From Pseudomonadota bacterium (GTDB taxonomy: Bacteria; Pseudomonadota; Gammaproteobacteria; Burkholderiales; Burkholderiaceae_B): a DNA stretch of 64,000 nucleotides. Positions 8,655 through 16,621 of the stretch are shown here, piece by piece. Numbering within the stretch: the first letter of the stretch is position 1; each line of letters begins with the position of its first letter. The DNA is taken from positions 1 through 64,000 of the forward strand of contig JAEZBO010000116.1 in assembly GCA_023427085.1 (NCBI GenBank), read 5' to 3'. The notes beneath the pieces are model-generated. The model saw nothing but the letters and a program-made list of their open reading frames with translations, did no database searches and was not told the DNA's origin. Position numbers and translations under genes: made by a program.

Positions 8655-8680
8655 TAATTTATTCGAATGTTCGAACAAAT
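8655..8680. promoter_or_regulatory. Candidate GntR operator in divergent promoter
   Basis: Between the divergent hydroxyacid oxidase operon and the GntR gene, the hexamer TTCGAA occurs twice, at 8662-8667 and 8670-8675, separated by TG; together they form a dyad in an A/T-rich patch (AATTTATTCGAATGTTCGAA). GntR-family dimers bind short dyads placed in just this position. The assignment is inferred from symmetry and position only. Confidence 0.5.
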
Positions 8681-8710
8681 GCATTGTCGAGTTCCAACGC
8701 CTAACTGTCA

Positions 8711-9517
8711 ATGGCCGGGCTGGGTAGAATGCGCTCCATGACAAAGGCGACCGATGACACGGATGCAGGGGGGGCCAACGGCTGGGCAACACGCACCCGT
8801 GTGACGCCCACCGTGCTCGCGCAAATACTCGAGCGCGACATCCGCAGCGGTCGCTATCGAGTGGGCGATCGGCTGCCGACCGAGTTGGAGCTTCAGGATC
8901 GATACGGTGCCAGCCGTTATTGCGTGCGTGAGGCGCTGCAGCAACTCAAGCGCACCGGAATGGTCTCGGCGCGCGCCGGCATTGGACACGCTGTGACGGC
9001 ATCGCAGCCGCACGAGACAGATCGGTTCATGCGCAGCGCCATCACGCTGCCTGAACTGGTGCAGTCCTCCAACACCCGATTGCGCCTGCTCGCTGTCGAA
9101 ACCTTGCGGGTGGATCGCGAACTGGCCGTACGGGCAGGCTTCGCGCAGGGCAGCGAAGTCGTGCACGTGCGCGCCTTGCGCATGAAAACCACGCCAGCCC
9201 TGCCTACCGCGTTGTTATCGATTTATTTGCCGCCAGCGCATGCCGGCGTCGTCGATAGCATCGACGAACAGACCGAAGCGTTTCACGTCATGATCGAACG
9301 GCTGTGTCGCGTCACCATTCAAGAGGTACGGCAGAGGATCGTGGCGACCACGGCCGATGCTGCCTCGGCTGGGCCGCTGCAGGCCCGGCTCGGCGAGCCG
9401 TGCCTGGAAATCGACCGGCAGTTCCTGGACAGCAAGGGCCAGATCATCTTTGCATCACTGGGCCTGTACCCAAGCGACAGATTCAGCCACGACACGGCCT
9501 TCCAGGTGATGCGTTAA
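8711..9517 (+). CDS. GntR-family transcriptional regulator with UTRA domain
   Basis: Residues 35-100 form the winged helix typical of GntR: LERDIRSGRYRVGDRLPTEL, then YGASRYCVREALQQLKRTGM. The C-terminal half ends with the strand pattern of the UTRA effector domain (EPCLEIDRQFLDSKGQIIFA ... GLYPSDRF), which in the HutC subgroup binds small carboxylates or sugars. In-frame ATGs at 8711, 8729 and 8738 are possible starts; none has a decisive ribosome site. Divergent placement against the oxidase-Bug-aldolase operon, with a dyad between them, makes it the probable local repressor, responding to the pathway's substrate or product. Confidence 0.88.
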   Translation: MAGLGRMRSMTKATDDTDAGGANGWATRTRVTPTVLAQILERDIRSGRYRVGDRLPTELELQDRYGASRYCVREALQQLKRTGMVSARAGIGHAVTASQPHETDRFMRSAITLPELVQSSNTRLRLLAVETLRVDRELAVRAGFAQGSEVVHVRALRMKTTPALPTALLSIYLPPAHAGVVDSIDEQTEAFHVMIERLCRVTIQEVRQRIVATTADAASAGPLQARLGEPCLEIDRQFLDSKGQIIFASLGLYPSDRFSHDTAFQVMR

Positions 9518-9573
9518 CGCTGCCGGCTCGGGGTTTGGGCTCATTGCTGATCCGATGCCGCAAATGTGGGACA

Positions 9574-9589
9574 AGACCGGTACCGGTCT
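9574..9589. repeat. 16-bp perfect palindrome at convergent gene ends
   Basis: AGACCGGTACCGGTCT is a perfect 16-bp palindrome lying against the stop codon of the minus-strand gene that follows and 57 bases after the GntR stop. No U tract accompanies it, so it is a weak candidate for a bidirectional terminator or a protein site. Confidence 0.4.
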
Positions 9590-10203
9590 CAAGAGGGCGG
9601 GCAGCGCGCCAATCCTGGCGCCAGTTCATCCAGCAGCGCCTGGCGCTTGCCGGGACGCGCATCCTTCACCCGACGGATCAAAGGCAGATGGCGCTGAAAG
9701 CTTGCGCTGTCGCAGACGGCGCGCTGTTGAATCCCGATCCATGTCTGGAGCATGGGCAGGATGATCGCGTCGTGGCGGCCATCTGCGATGCGAGCCGCAA
9801 TATAAGGCTCCGCTTCCGGGGGCAGCACATGCCAGGCAATGGCGTTGGCGGCTGTCTCCTGAACCGCTTGAGGCGGTCCGTCGAGATAGCGCAATAGCGT
9901 CTCCAGATGGGCGGAATTTCCGGTCAGATCGTAGAGGACCTCGCACCGGCCGATGTCATAGTGACAACCGAACCGATCGGCGGCATGGTCGAAAGCGGCC
10001 AGAGCGGAAATGGTCTCGGCGTTGCCGATATGGCGCAGGCCACTCAGGTCTGTGGTGTCACCGGCAAGCGCGCGTTCAAGCAGCAGCGTGCGCGCCTCGG
10101 CCTGTTCGAGGTCCGACATGCCTGCGAAATGGTCGGCCGAGTAACCATCGGCTTTCGCTCGGCCCTGTGCCTCATATTGCTGTCTGAAGCGATCCCAACT
10201 CAC
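9589..10203 (-). CDS. Hypothetical HEAT-repeat-like protein
   Basis: A 204-residue protein read from GTG at 10203, chosen because AAGGAG lies seven bases before it; upstream ATGs lack such a site. The sequence is almost wholly alpha-helical and acidic, with repeated helix pairs such as ALAGDTTDLSGLRHIGN, TGNSAHLETLLRYLDG and AVQETAANAIAWHVLP, the style of HEAT/Armadillo-like scaffolds. No catalytic motif is visible. It lies downstream of another unrecognised small gene on the same strand, in DNA less GC-rich than its surroundings. HEAT-like proteins of this size are frequent among immunity proteins of polymorphic toxins, but no toxin is present, so the role is open. Confidence 0.65.
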   Translation of the reverse strand: MSWDRFRQQYEAQGRAKADGYSADHFAGMSDLEQAEARTLLLERALAGDTTDLSGLRHIGNAETISALAAFDHAADRFGCHYDIGRCEVLYDLTGNSAHLETLLRYLDGPPQAVQETAANAIAWHVLPPEAEPYIAARIADGRHDAIILPMLQTWIGIQQRAVCDSASFQRHLPLIRRVKDARPGKRQALLDELAPGLARCPPS

Positions 10204-10306
10204 GAATGAGCTCCTTCGCCATAGGTCTGCCGTGCAGCTGGATGCAGCCGATACCTGCCGCTGCAAAGCGATGTCCCTGCGATCGAGTGAATCCCGATGC
10301 CGCCCA

Positions 10307-10600
10307 TCAGCGTGGAAAAAGCCGCTGCGGATCGCGCAGCGCGCGCCTCATCGATGGTTGGTCGAAGAACACGGCAAAGCCGACCGAGGCAACCCCCGCC
10401 CAGACGTCGGCGATCAGCTCATTGAGCGTGCCTTGCTCCAACTCGGCGAGCTCGACATTCTCACTCGTTCCGTCGAAGTGGAAATCTATGCGCAGATGCC
10501 GTTCGCTTTCGTCAAAGCAAACTGTGACTGCTTGAAGGCCGGGCAAGCCATGGGGTTCGAATCGACCGCGCATTGCCGTGAACAGGTGATCCGGGATCAT
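10307..10600 (-). CDS. Hypothetical 97-residue protein
   Basis: The protein has no signal peptide. Its centre reads as beta strands (QAVTVCFDESERHLRIDFHF) followed by an acidic stretch ENVELAELEQGTLNELIADV and a hydrophobic strand VGFAVFFDQP. The ATG has no clear ribosome site. It lies 103 bases upstream of the HEAT-like gene on the same strand and may be co-transcribed with it. The family is not recognised. Acidic composition and pairing with a helical-repeat protein would suit a small immunity or adaptor protein, but this is speculation. Confidence 0.5.
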   Translation of the reverse strand: MIPDHLFTAMRGRFEPHGLPGLQAVTVCFDESERHLRIDFHFDGTSENVELAELEQGTLNELIADVWAGVASVGFAVFFDQPSMRRALRDPQRLFPR

Positions 10601-10746
10601 GACGAGAATTTAGGTGATATTTTGGGATTTCGCTACTGAACCGAATCCTCAGATCACAAAGGCGTCGACCGCTTCACGGCTGTTCTGTCAGATGCGTACA
10701 GGAAAGGCACAGGAGGTGCAGGCCGACTTACTGCGAGGCTACGAAT

Positions 10747-11661
10747 TCATTGCAAACGGCGTAGCCGCATACCTGTGTTGGGTTCAAAAGGAACCGTATG
10801 CTGAAGTGTCAGGCGCAGCGGATTGGGCATCGTCGAAACCGCGCGCCGATAGGTCGAAGGCGTCCAACCCGTATTGGCGCGCAGGAACCGGGTGAAGTGG
10901 GCGGGGGCGCTGAAGCCCAGTTCGTACGAGATGTCGGCGACGCTATGCGATGTGTCCAGCAGGAGCGCGAAGGCAATTTCCAGGCGCCGCATGTTGTAGA
11001 AGTAGCGGGGCGGCAATCCCGTTGCACGTCGGAACACGGCGAAGAATTGCCGCTCGGAGACGTCCAACGTTTCGGCAGCCGCCCGGGCCGGCCTGAATGC
11101 GGCGATCTCGTCGAACACCAGTGCATCCGCCGAAAGCCTGATACGCCTTTCGATGCCGCCGTCCTCGACGTCGGAATACGTGCTGGCTGCTGCGGGTTGG
11201 CCCACATCAAGAATTGAATCGCACAAGTGGTTCAACTCGCTCTCGATGGAGGCAGAGTCCGGATAATGGCGCATCATGTCCGCCAGGAGCCCCGCGAGTC
11301 TATCGCGCCCTTGCGCACCCAGCGGCATCGACGCATTGCGCCGCGCAAACGTTGCGGGCCGGTCGGACTGCATCTTGATCAGCATCGAACTCGGGGCGCC
11401 TTGGGCGCGTGCGCCGACGTGGTCCTGGCCTGGAATGGCGTAGATCTGCCTAGGGTAGATGACGGTCGCATGGTGCTGCGCAATGCATAACGAACGCCCG
11501 TCGATGTGGACGATCAGGGGCAGGGCCTCCAGGTTTATCAGGACCTGCATGCAGTCGCGTGCATGGGGAGCGAAGGTCACTCCCGACGCAAACAGGGAGA
11601 CTCGGCCAAATGGGCCGCCCAAATACCTCATGTGAGGGGACGAAGGATCTGGCGTGTGCAT
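10747..11661 (-). CDS. AraC-family transcriptional regulator
   Basis: The C-terminal half carries the two-helix-turn-helix AraC domain: EIAAFRPARAAAETLDVSERQFFAVFRRATG for the first motif (given in parts: ARAAAETLDVSERQ) and HSVADISYELGFSAPAHFTR for the second, followed by the FLRANTGWTPSTYRR signature. The N-terminal half resembles the cupin-like ligand domain of the AraC_binding_2 type (APHARDCMQVLINLE). The start is uncertain: ATGs at 11661 and 11631 are both in frame, neither with a good ribosome site. It faces the Bug-rhodanese-monooxygenase operon across about 200 bases and is its probable activator. About 20 residues follow the usual domain end. Confidence 0.87.
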   Translation of the reverse strand: MHTPDPSSPHMRYLGGPFGRVSLFASGVTFAPHARDCMQVLINLEALPLIVHIDGRSLCIAQHHATVIYPRQIYAIPGQDHVGARAQGAPSSMLIKMQSDRPATFARRNASMPLGAQGRDRLAGLLADMMRHYPDSASIESELNHLCDSILDVGQPAAASTYSDVEDGGIERRIRLSADALVFDEIAAFRPARAAAETLDVSERQFFAVFRRATGLPPRYFYNMRRLEIAFALLLDTSHSVADISYELGFSAPAHFTRFLRANTGWTPSTYRRAVSTMPNPLRLTLQHTVPFEPNTGMRLRRLQ

Positions 11662-11860
11662 AAGGCTCGACAAGAAGGGACATCCTGCTGAGCAGCATGC
11701 ACTGCAAGGCACCGATACCGATAGACGCATTCGCTGTTTGCATATGCGAAACAAGTTTGTTGATTGCTGGCAGCGTTGCAGTCTGGGGTAAGGCGTCTGG
11801 GCTGGCAGTGCCCGAGAATCCCACGCTTTGATGCTGAGGCGTTGGCGAGGTGTTTTGTTT

Positions 11861-12829
11861 ATGAAAAAGATCTTCACGGCGGTTGCCGCCATTGCGTTGG
11901 TGGCGCTCGGGGCCGCGTCGCATGCCCAGGAGTACCCAGCAAGGCAGGTCCGGGTGCTGCTGCCCTGGCTGGACGGTTTTCCTGCCAATTCCGCACGACT
12001 CTATACAGAGGAGCTGTCCAAGCGCTACCAGCGCACCTTCGTGGGAGAGGTGAAATCGGGGGCTGGCGGAGAGGTCGCCGGTCGCCAGGCGGCGCAGTCC
12101 GTCGCTGACGGCTACACCCTGCTTGCCACGGGATCCTCGATCACGACACGTGCCGCCATCGACGAGAAAAACGTCGATGGCGAGCGGGACTTGCAGCCGA
12201 TCGCGCAATTGACCACCACCCCTTATGTGCTGGTGGCCAACGTGGGCAGCTTCGGAAGCTTCGAGAACTTCCTTGCCAAGGCGCGCGCCGAGCCAGGCAA
12301 AATCAACTTCGCCTCCGCCGGCGTCGGTACGGGCATGCACTTCCTGGGCGAATTGTTGAACGCGAATGCCGGTATCGACATCACCCACATTCCCTACCCG
12401 ACGGGCTCGCGACAGTTGCAGGCCGTATTCGCGGGCGACGTCGACATCGCCATCATTTCGCTGGTGACGGCGCTGCCGCATATTCGCGCCGGCAAGCTCG
12501 AAGCCTTGGTGCTCAGCACCAGCGAGCGCAGCAAGGTCGCGCCGCAGATTCCCACGTTATGGGAGTTCGGTTTCAAGAGCATTCCTTCGATGAGTGCCTG
12601 GATTGCCCTGTTCGGACCGAAGAACCTGGACCCTGCAGCCCTGGCCAGTCTGTCGGAAAAGATCAGCGAGATCGCGAACGACCCGGCTGTCATCCAAACG
12701 GTGCAGTCCTGGGGCGCGGAGCTACCGGACACCAGAACGGAAGCCCTCAGAGCGCTGGTGCGCAGCGAGAAGGCGGCATGGGTGGCGCTCATCAAGGAGC
12801 GCGGCTTGAACGTGTCCACAGGGCAGTGA
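11861..12829 (+). CDS. Bug-family (TctC-like) periplasmic receptor
   Basis: A 322-residue receptor with a Sec signal peptide (residues 1-22, ending SHAQ) and Bug hallmarks: EYPARQVRVLLPW at the mature start, VKSGAGGEVAGRQAAQSVAD, and INFASAGVGTGMHFLGELLN. The usual glycine-rich loop after the first strand is replaced by LDGFPANSARL, so ligand contacts may differ from standard citrate-type binders. No TctA/TctB genes are near. It is first in an operon, 11 bases ahead of the rhodanese gene, and divergent from the AraC regulator. The ligand is probably the aromatic or related compound handled by the downstream monooxygenase, by context only. Confidence 0.88.
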   Translation: MKKIFTAVAAIALVALGAASHAQEYPARQVRVLLPWLDGFPANSARLYTEELSKRYQRTFVGEVKSGAGGEVAGRQAAQSVADGYTLLATGSSITTRAAIDEKNVDGERDLQPIAQLTTTPYVLVANVGSFGSFENFLAKARAEPGKINFASAGVGTGMHFLGELLNANAGIDITHIPYPTGSRQLQAVFAGDVDIAIISLVTALPHIRAGKLEALVLSTSERSKVAPQIPTLWEFGFKSIPSMSAWIALFGPKNLDPAALASLSEKISEIANDPAVIQTVQSWGAELPDTRTEALRALVRSEKAAWVALIKERGLNVSTGQ

Positions 12830-12840
12830 AGGGGCCTGGG

Positions 12841-13683
12841 ATGAGTCATTTGCTTTCCTCGTTGGGGCGCGACGTGGTGCAGGCCGACGAACTGCTGCGC
12901 CACCCGAAACAAAATCGCCTTTTCATTGATGTGCGGCTCGGGGACCCTGATGAGGAGTTCCGCAGTTTTCGCGACTGCCACATCCATGGCGCGGTGCATG
13001 CCCAGATACGAGACGTGTTCGCTGCAACGCCGACGGCCGATAGCGGCAATCTTCCCTTGCCGGACATCGCCAGCCTGGCGGAACGGTTGCAGGCGTGGCG
13101 GATCGATCGTGACACCGAGCTGATTCTTTATGGGCCTTCGCTCGCGCTAGCCGCGCGTGGGTGGTGGGTGCTTCGCTGGGCCGGGCTGGACAACGTGTGT
13201 GTGTTGGACGGCGGATTGAAGGCCTGGATCGCCGAGGGCGGCGCGGTGGCGCAAGGCGACGGCGAGCGCTCGCGGCACTTGCCTGCGTCGTCGCTGGCAT
13301 TGCGGGCTGATGGCTTGCCATCGATTTCGCTGTCGGAAGTGGAGGCGTTGCCAGAGCAGACCACGCTGATTGACGCACGGGACGAAGCGTCCTATCTGGC
13401 GGGGCACATCCCGCGGGCGCGCCATCTGGCGGCGTCGCAGTTGTGGACCCCTTCGGGCCGGTTCCGAACGGTGGCTGAACTGCGCCGGCTGTACCAGGAC
13501 ATGGGCATGGCGCCCGGCGGCGTGGCCGTTGCTTACTGCGGGGGCGGAGTGCTATCGGCGGCCACGGTGCTGGTCCTGACCGCGCTGGGCTGGCATCCGC
13601 GCTTGTATGTCGGCTCCTGGTCGGAATGGAGCCGGGACGGGCGTCGCATGGCCCGCAGCGCGACCGCGGGGGCTGCAGCGTGA
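12841..13683 (+). CDS. Two-domain rhodanese-type sulfurtransferase
   Basis: A 280-residue protein with tandem rhodanese domains, an inactive-looking N-terminal one (RLFIDVRLGDP) and a C-terminal one with TLIDARDEASYLAGHIPRAR and the cysteine loop VAYCGGGVLSAA (C233). Thiosulfate or mercaptopyruvate sulfurtransferases usually read CGSGVTA or similar here; CGGGVLSA keeps the cysteine but lacks the usual Thr. The family moves sulfane sulfur to thiol or cyanide acceptors. Its stop codon overlaps the start of the monooxygenase gene by one base (TGATG), so the two are translationally coupled, an unusual pairing. Start ATG chosen 11 bases after the Bug gene stop. Confidence 0.88.
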   Translation: MSHLLSSLGRDVVQADELLRHPKQNRLFIDVRLGDPDEEFRSFRDCHIHGAVHAQIRDVFAATPTADSGNLPLPDIASLAERLQAWRIDRDTELILYGPSLALAARGWWVLRWAGLDNVCVLDGGLKAWIAEGGAVAQGDGERSRHLPASSLALRADGLPSISLSEVEALPEQTTLIDARDEASYLAGHIPRARHLAASQLWTPSGRFRTVAELRRLYQDMGMAPGGVAVAYCGGGVLSAATVLVLTALGWHPRLYVGSWSEWSRDGRRMARSATAGAAA

Positions 13684-15425
13684 TGCCGGAGCACACCGTA
13701 TCCCATATGGAAAATGTCGATGTCATTATCAGTGGCGGTGGGCCGACGGGCCTGGCGCTGGCATATCTGCTGGGCCGCGCGGGGATATCGACCGCGTTGT
13801 TCGAGCGTAGCCCCAGCACGACTACGCTGCCTAAAGGGCAGTCAGTGCAGGCGTCCACGGCGGAACTGTTCCGGCAGTGGGGGATATGGCAATCGCTGGA
13901 ACAGGCCGGCTGGGACATCGAGAAGTCGGATGGCCAGGGTTTTTATGTGAATGTGGCCGGTGGTCCAGTGGCGCAGGTTCGGGTGATGGACGGCAGCCAC
14001 GACGACTACCTCAAGAAGTGGTCGGCCTACATTCCTGCCATTCCCCGCAAGATTCCGGCGTCGGATTACACGGCCGCGCTGCGCCGGCAAGCCGAACGCT
14101 GGCCCGGCGTGGCCATGCATTTCGGTACAAGCCTGGTGGATGCAAGCCAGTCGTCGGACGGCGTGGCCGTCGCGGTCTGGAACGAGAGCACACAGACCCG
14201 CCAAATTGCCCGGTGCCGCTTCCTGGTGGCGTGCGATGGCGCGCACAGTTTGGTGCGCGCTCGCATCGGCCAAGGGCAGGACCATGGGCCGACGTTCGGC
14301 AACCAGGTATTGGTGGAATTTCGCGCGGCGCTGGACGGTACGCTCGGACGCGATGGCTATTTCCATTCATTCATCCTCGATCCGCGCTATGCCGGCTGGT
14401 TCGGCAGCCAGCATCCGGGCACGGGCCTGTGGCGTTACAGCTTCCGGCACGACGAGGATATCCTGCCCGAGCCGGACGTGTTGCTGGCAAGGCTGCGTGG
14501 CGCACTGGGCATGCCCGGTCTGCCGATCGAGATCGTGCGCACGCATCGCTTCGACTACACGACCGGCCTATTGCGCGAGTGGCGGCAAGGCAATGTCCTG
14601 TTCGCGGGCGATGCGGCGCATTGGCATTCGCCATGGGGCGGCTTCGGCATGAACAGCGGAATCCAGGACGCCAACAACCTGGCGTGGAAGCTGGCATTGG
14701 TCGTCAAGGGGCAGGCCTCGGACGCGCTGCTCGACACGTACCAGGTGGAGCGCAAGGCCAAGGCGCTGGTCACCGTCAAGATGGCGACTTACAACTCCCT
14801 GCATTACCAGGCCATTGTTGAATCGCTGCGCGTGGGCGAGGGCGCCCAATTGGCTCGCGGCGAGTTATCGCGCGAAGCTGTGGTGTTCCTCCAGCAGCGG
14901 GTACTGCCGCACGGAGAGAACAGTATCCTGCATACAGGTTACCAATTGGGCACCGTGTACGAGTCCGACGCGGTCATCCCCAGTGGTGAGCCGGTTCCGG
15001 CGCATGACCTGATCGATTATGTGGAGACCACCGTGCCAGGCGTTCGCGCCCCCCATGCGTGGCTGCTCGACGCACGCGGCGCCAAGGTTTCCACAATCGA
15101 CCTCTGGGGTGAGAGCTTCTGCCTGGTGGGCTACCAAGTGCCAGACTTCTGGCTTGAGGTCGTGGCGGACCTGCCGCAGACGGGTGTGCCGCTGCGGTTC
15201 GTGGCCGTATCCGAAAGCACGGTGCCGGACAGCGCGACCTATCGGCCATTCGACGGAAAGTTCGTCGCGCTGTACGGGACTCGGCCGGGTGAACTCACCC
15301 TCGTGCGGCCTGATGGCTTCGTTGCCGCGAAGCTTGGCGCGCGCGCGGCGCCACAGGCGCGTGCCGAAATCGCACGGGTGCTCTCCAGACTGACACGGAC
15401 TGGGAGCGAGCAGGGGGACGCCTGA
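13683..15425 (+). CDS. FAD-dependent aromatic-ring-type monooxygenase
   Basis: A 580-residue class A flavoprotein hydroxylase. The dinucleotide-binding motif is VIISGGGPTGLALAYLLG (about residues 14-31), the DG segment is RFLVACDGAHSLVRARIG, and the second FAD motif is FAGDAAHWHSPWGGFGMNSG (about residues 305-325). The C-terminal thioredoxin-like region (about residues 420-570) matches the TfdB/PheA/MhpA layout, where it only helps dimerise. The family hydroxylates phenols and related substrates using NAD(P)H and O2. It is the last gene of the Bug-rhodanese-monooxygenase operon. Substrate is unknown. An internal ATG at 13707 is an alternative start. Confidence 0.9.
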   Translation: MPEHTVSHMENVDVIISGGGPTGLALAYLLGRAGISTALFERSPSTTTLPKGQSVQASTAELFRQWGIWQSLEQAGWDIEKSDGQGFYVNVAGGPVAQVRVMDGSHDDYLKKWSAYIPAIPRKIPASDYTAALRRQAERWPGVAMHFGTSLVDASQSSDGVAVAVWNESTQTRQIARCRFLVACDGAHSLVRARIGQGQDHGPTFGNQVLVEFRAALDGTLGRDGYFHSFILDPRYAGWFGSQHPGTGLWRYSFRHDEDILPEPDVLLARLRGALGMPGLPIEIVRTHRFDYTTGLLREWRQGNVLFAGDAAHWHSPWGGFGMNSGIQDANNLAWKLALVVKGQASDALLDTYQVERKAKALVTVKMATYNSLHYQAIVESLRVGEGAQLARGELSREAVVFLQQRVLPHGENSILHTGYQLGTVYESDAVIPSGEPVPAHDLIDYVETTVPGVRAPHAWLLDARGAKVSTIDLWGESFCLVGYQVPDFWLEVVADLPQTGVPLRFVAVSESTVPDSATYRPFDGKFVALYGTRPGELTLVRPDGFVAAKLGARAAPQARAEIARVLSRLTRTGSEQGDA

Positions 15426-15430
15426 GAACG

Positions 15431-15466
15431 TAAAAAAACCCGCAGAGCCTTACGCTGTGCGGGTTT
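15431..15466 (-). terminator. Rho-independent terminator for tRNA-Ser(CGA)
   Basis: Nine-base arms AAACCCGCA (15436-15444) and TGCGGGTTT (15458-15466) form a hairpin; on the minus strand it is followed by a run of seven T, directly downstream of the tRNA-Ser gene. The monooxygenase operon ends just to the left and may use the same stem. Confidence 0.8.
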
Positions 15467-15508
15467 CGGGACTTCTGTGAACCTTGGCGAACCGCCATGA
15501 TTCGATAG

Positions 15509-15600
<92 letters not shown>

Positions 15601-15819
15601 GGTGTCCGTTTTCCTGGTCCGGCTAGCTGCCGCCGGATGGGGAGACCGCGTGCAGCGCCAGGCGCCGTGGTCGGTTGCAGTCTCCGGACCTTCGCTTGGT
15701 AAAAAGCGAAGACCGAGACTATATCAGAAAACCACCGCCGGGTGACAAGCGTCGGTTTTACGCCGCATCCGCCGCGACGATGGGCCAGGACAGACGGACG
15801 GGCAAACGGCTGGCGGCTG

Positions 15820-16476
15820 TCAGCGGACCGGCGACGCGGCCACCGGGGTGTTCAACAGCTGCTGCTCCCACAGGTAGGCGATGCCGCTGGCACCGGCGTG
15901 CTGCTTCACGACCTCGATCAGTTCGACGAGGTGCTCGGTGCGAGCCCAGTCGCGTTGCCATTCGGACGCCACGGCGAGCCAGGTCATCACATTGGCGCCG
16001 GCGGCGATCATGCGCTGGATCGCGACTTCGTGGGCCTCGACCGACACCGCGCCCGATGCGTCGGTGACCACCGTGACATCCCAGCCTTCGCCCAGCGCCT
16101 GGATCACCGGCATCGCGACGCAGATCTCGGTCCACAGGCCGGCGATGAGCAGCTGCTTGCGGCCGGTCGCCTTGACTGCGTCAACCACCTCGGGATCTTC
16201 CCAGGTGTTGATGAACGTGCGGTCGATCACGGGCTGGCCGGGAAACACGTCGGTGATCTGCGGGAAGATCTTGCCGCCCTGCGCCTCGATCACGCTGGTC
16301 AGGATGGTCGGCACACCAAAGGCCTTGGCCGCCTTGGCCAGCCCCGCGGAGTTGTTGATCACCATGTGCGGATCGTGGCTGTTCAGGTTCGCCAGCTGAT
16401 AAGGCTGGTGGTCGATCAGGACGAGCACCGAATCTTCGGGACGCAGGAGCGAAGCGAGGCCATTACGGAAGGTCAT
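15820..16476 (-). CDS. YcaC-like isochorismatase-family hydrolase
   Basis: A 218-residue cysteine hydrolase. Asp22 in LVLIDHQPYQ, a lysine in the following helix region and Cys119 in IAGLWTEICVAM form the family triad, and the cis-peptide region precedes the Cys as usual. The sequence is closest by pattern to YcaC-type proteins (hydrolase of unknown substrate, octameric in E. coli) rather than to true isochorismatases. It is a single gene, divergent from a LysR regulator which probably controls it; about 145 bases separate them. The ATG at 16476 lies at the end of a GAGGATGTATCA-type leader. Confidence 0.88.
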   Translation of the reverse strand: MTFRNGLASLLRPEDSVLVLIDHQPYQLANLNSHDPHMVINNSAGLAKAAKAFGVPTILTSVIEAQGGKIFPQITDVFPGQPVIDRTFINTWEDPEVVDAVKATGRKQLLIAGLWTEICVAMPVIQALGEGWDVTVVTDASGAVSVEAHEVAIQRMIAAGANVMTWLAVASEWQRDWARTEHLVELIEVVKQHAGASGIAYLWEQQLLNTPVAASPVR

Positions 16477-16548
16477 TGATACATCCTCTGCAGTATGGGT
16501 TGGTGTGCCGACTGCGCCCCAAGCCTTGTTGCGACGCCGCACGTTTCG

Positions 16549-16591
16549 ATTCTGGCATTCCGATTTATGATGCGGTACCGACCATTCTGGC
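16549..16591. promoter_or_regulatory. Direct repeat in LysR/hydrolase divergent promoter
   Basis: ATTCTGGC occurs at 16549-16556 and again at 16584-16591 in the roughly 145-base divergent intergenic region. A spacing of 35 bases is not a whole number of helical turns, and LysR sites normally contain a T-N11-A dyad, so this is only a weak operator candidate. Confidence 0.25.
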
Positions 16592-16621
16592 TATGCTGTG
16601 TCGCGAAAACTGGAACACCAA

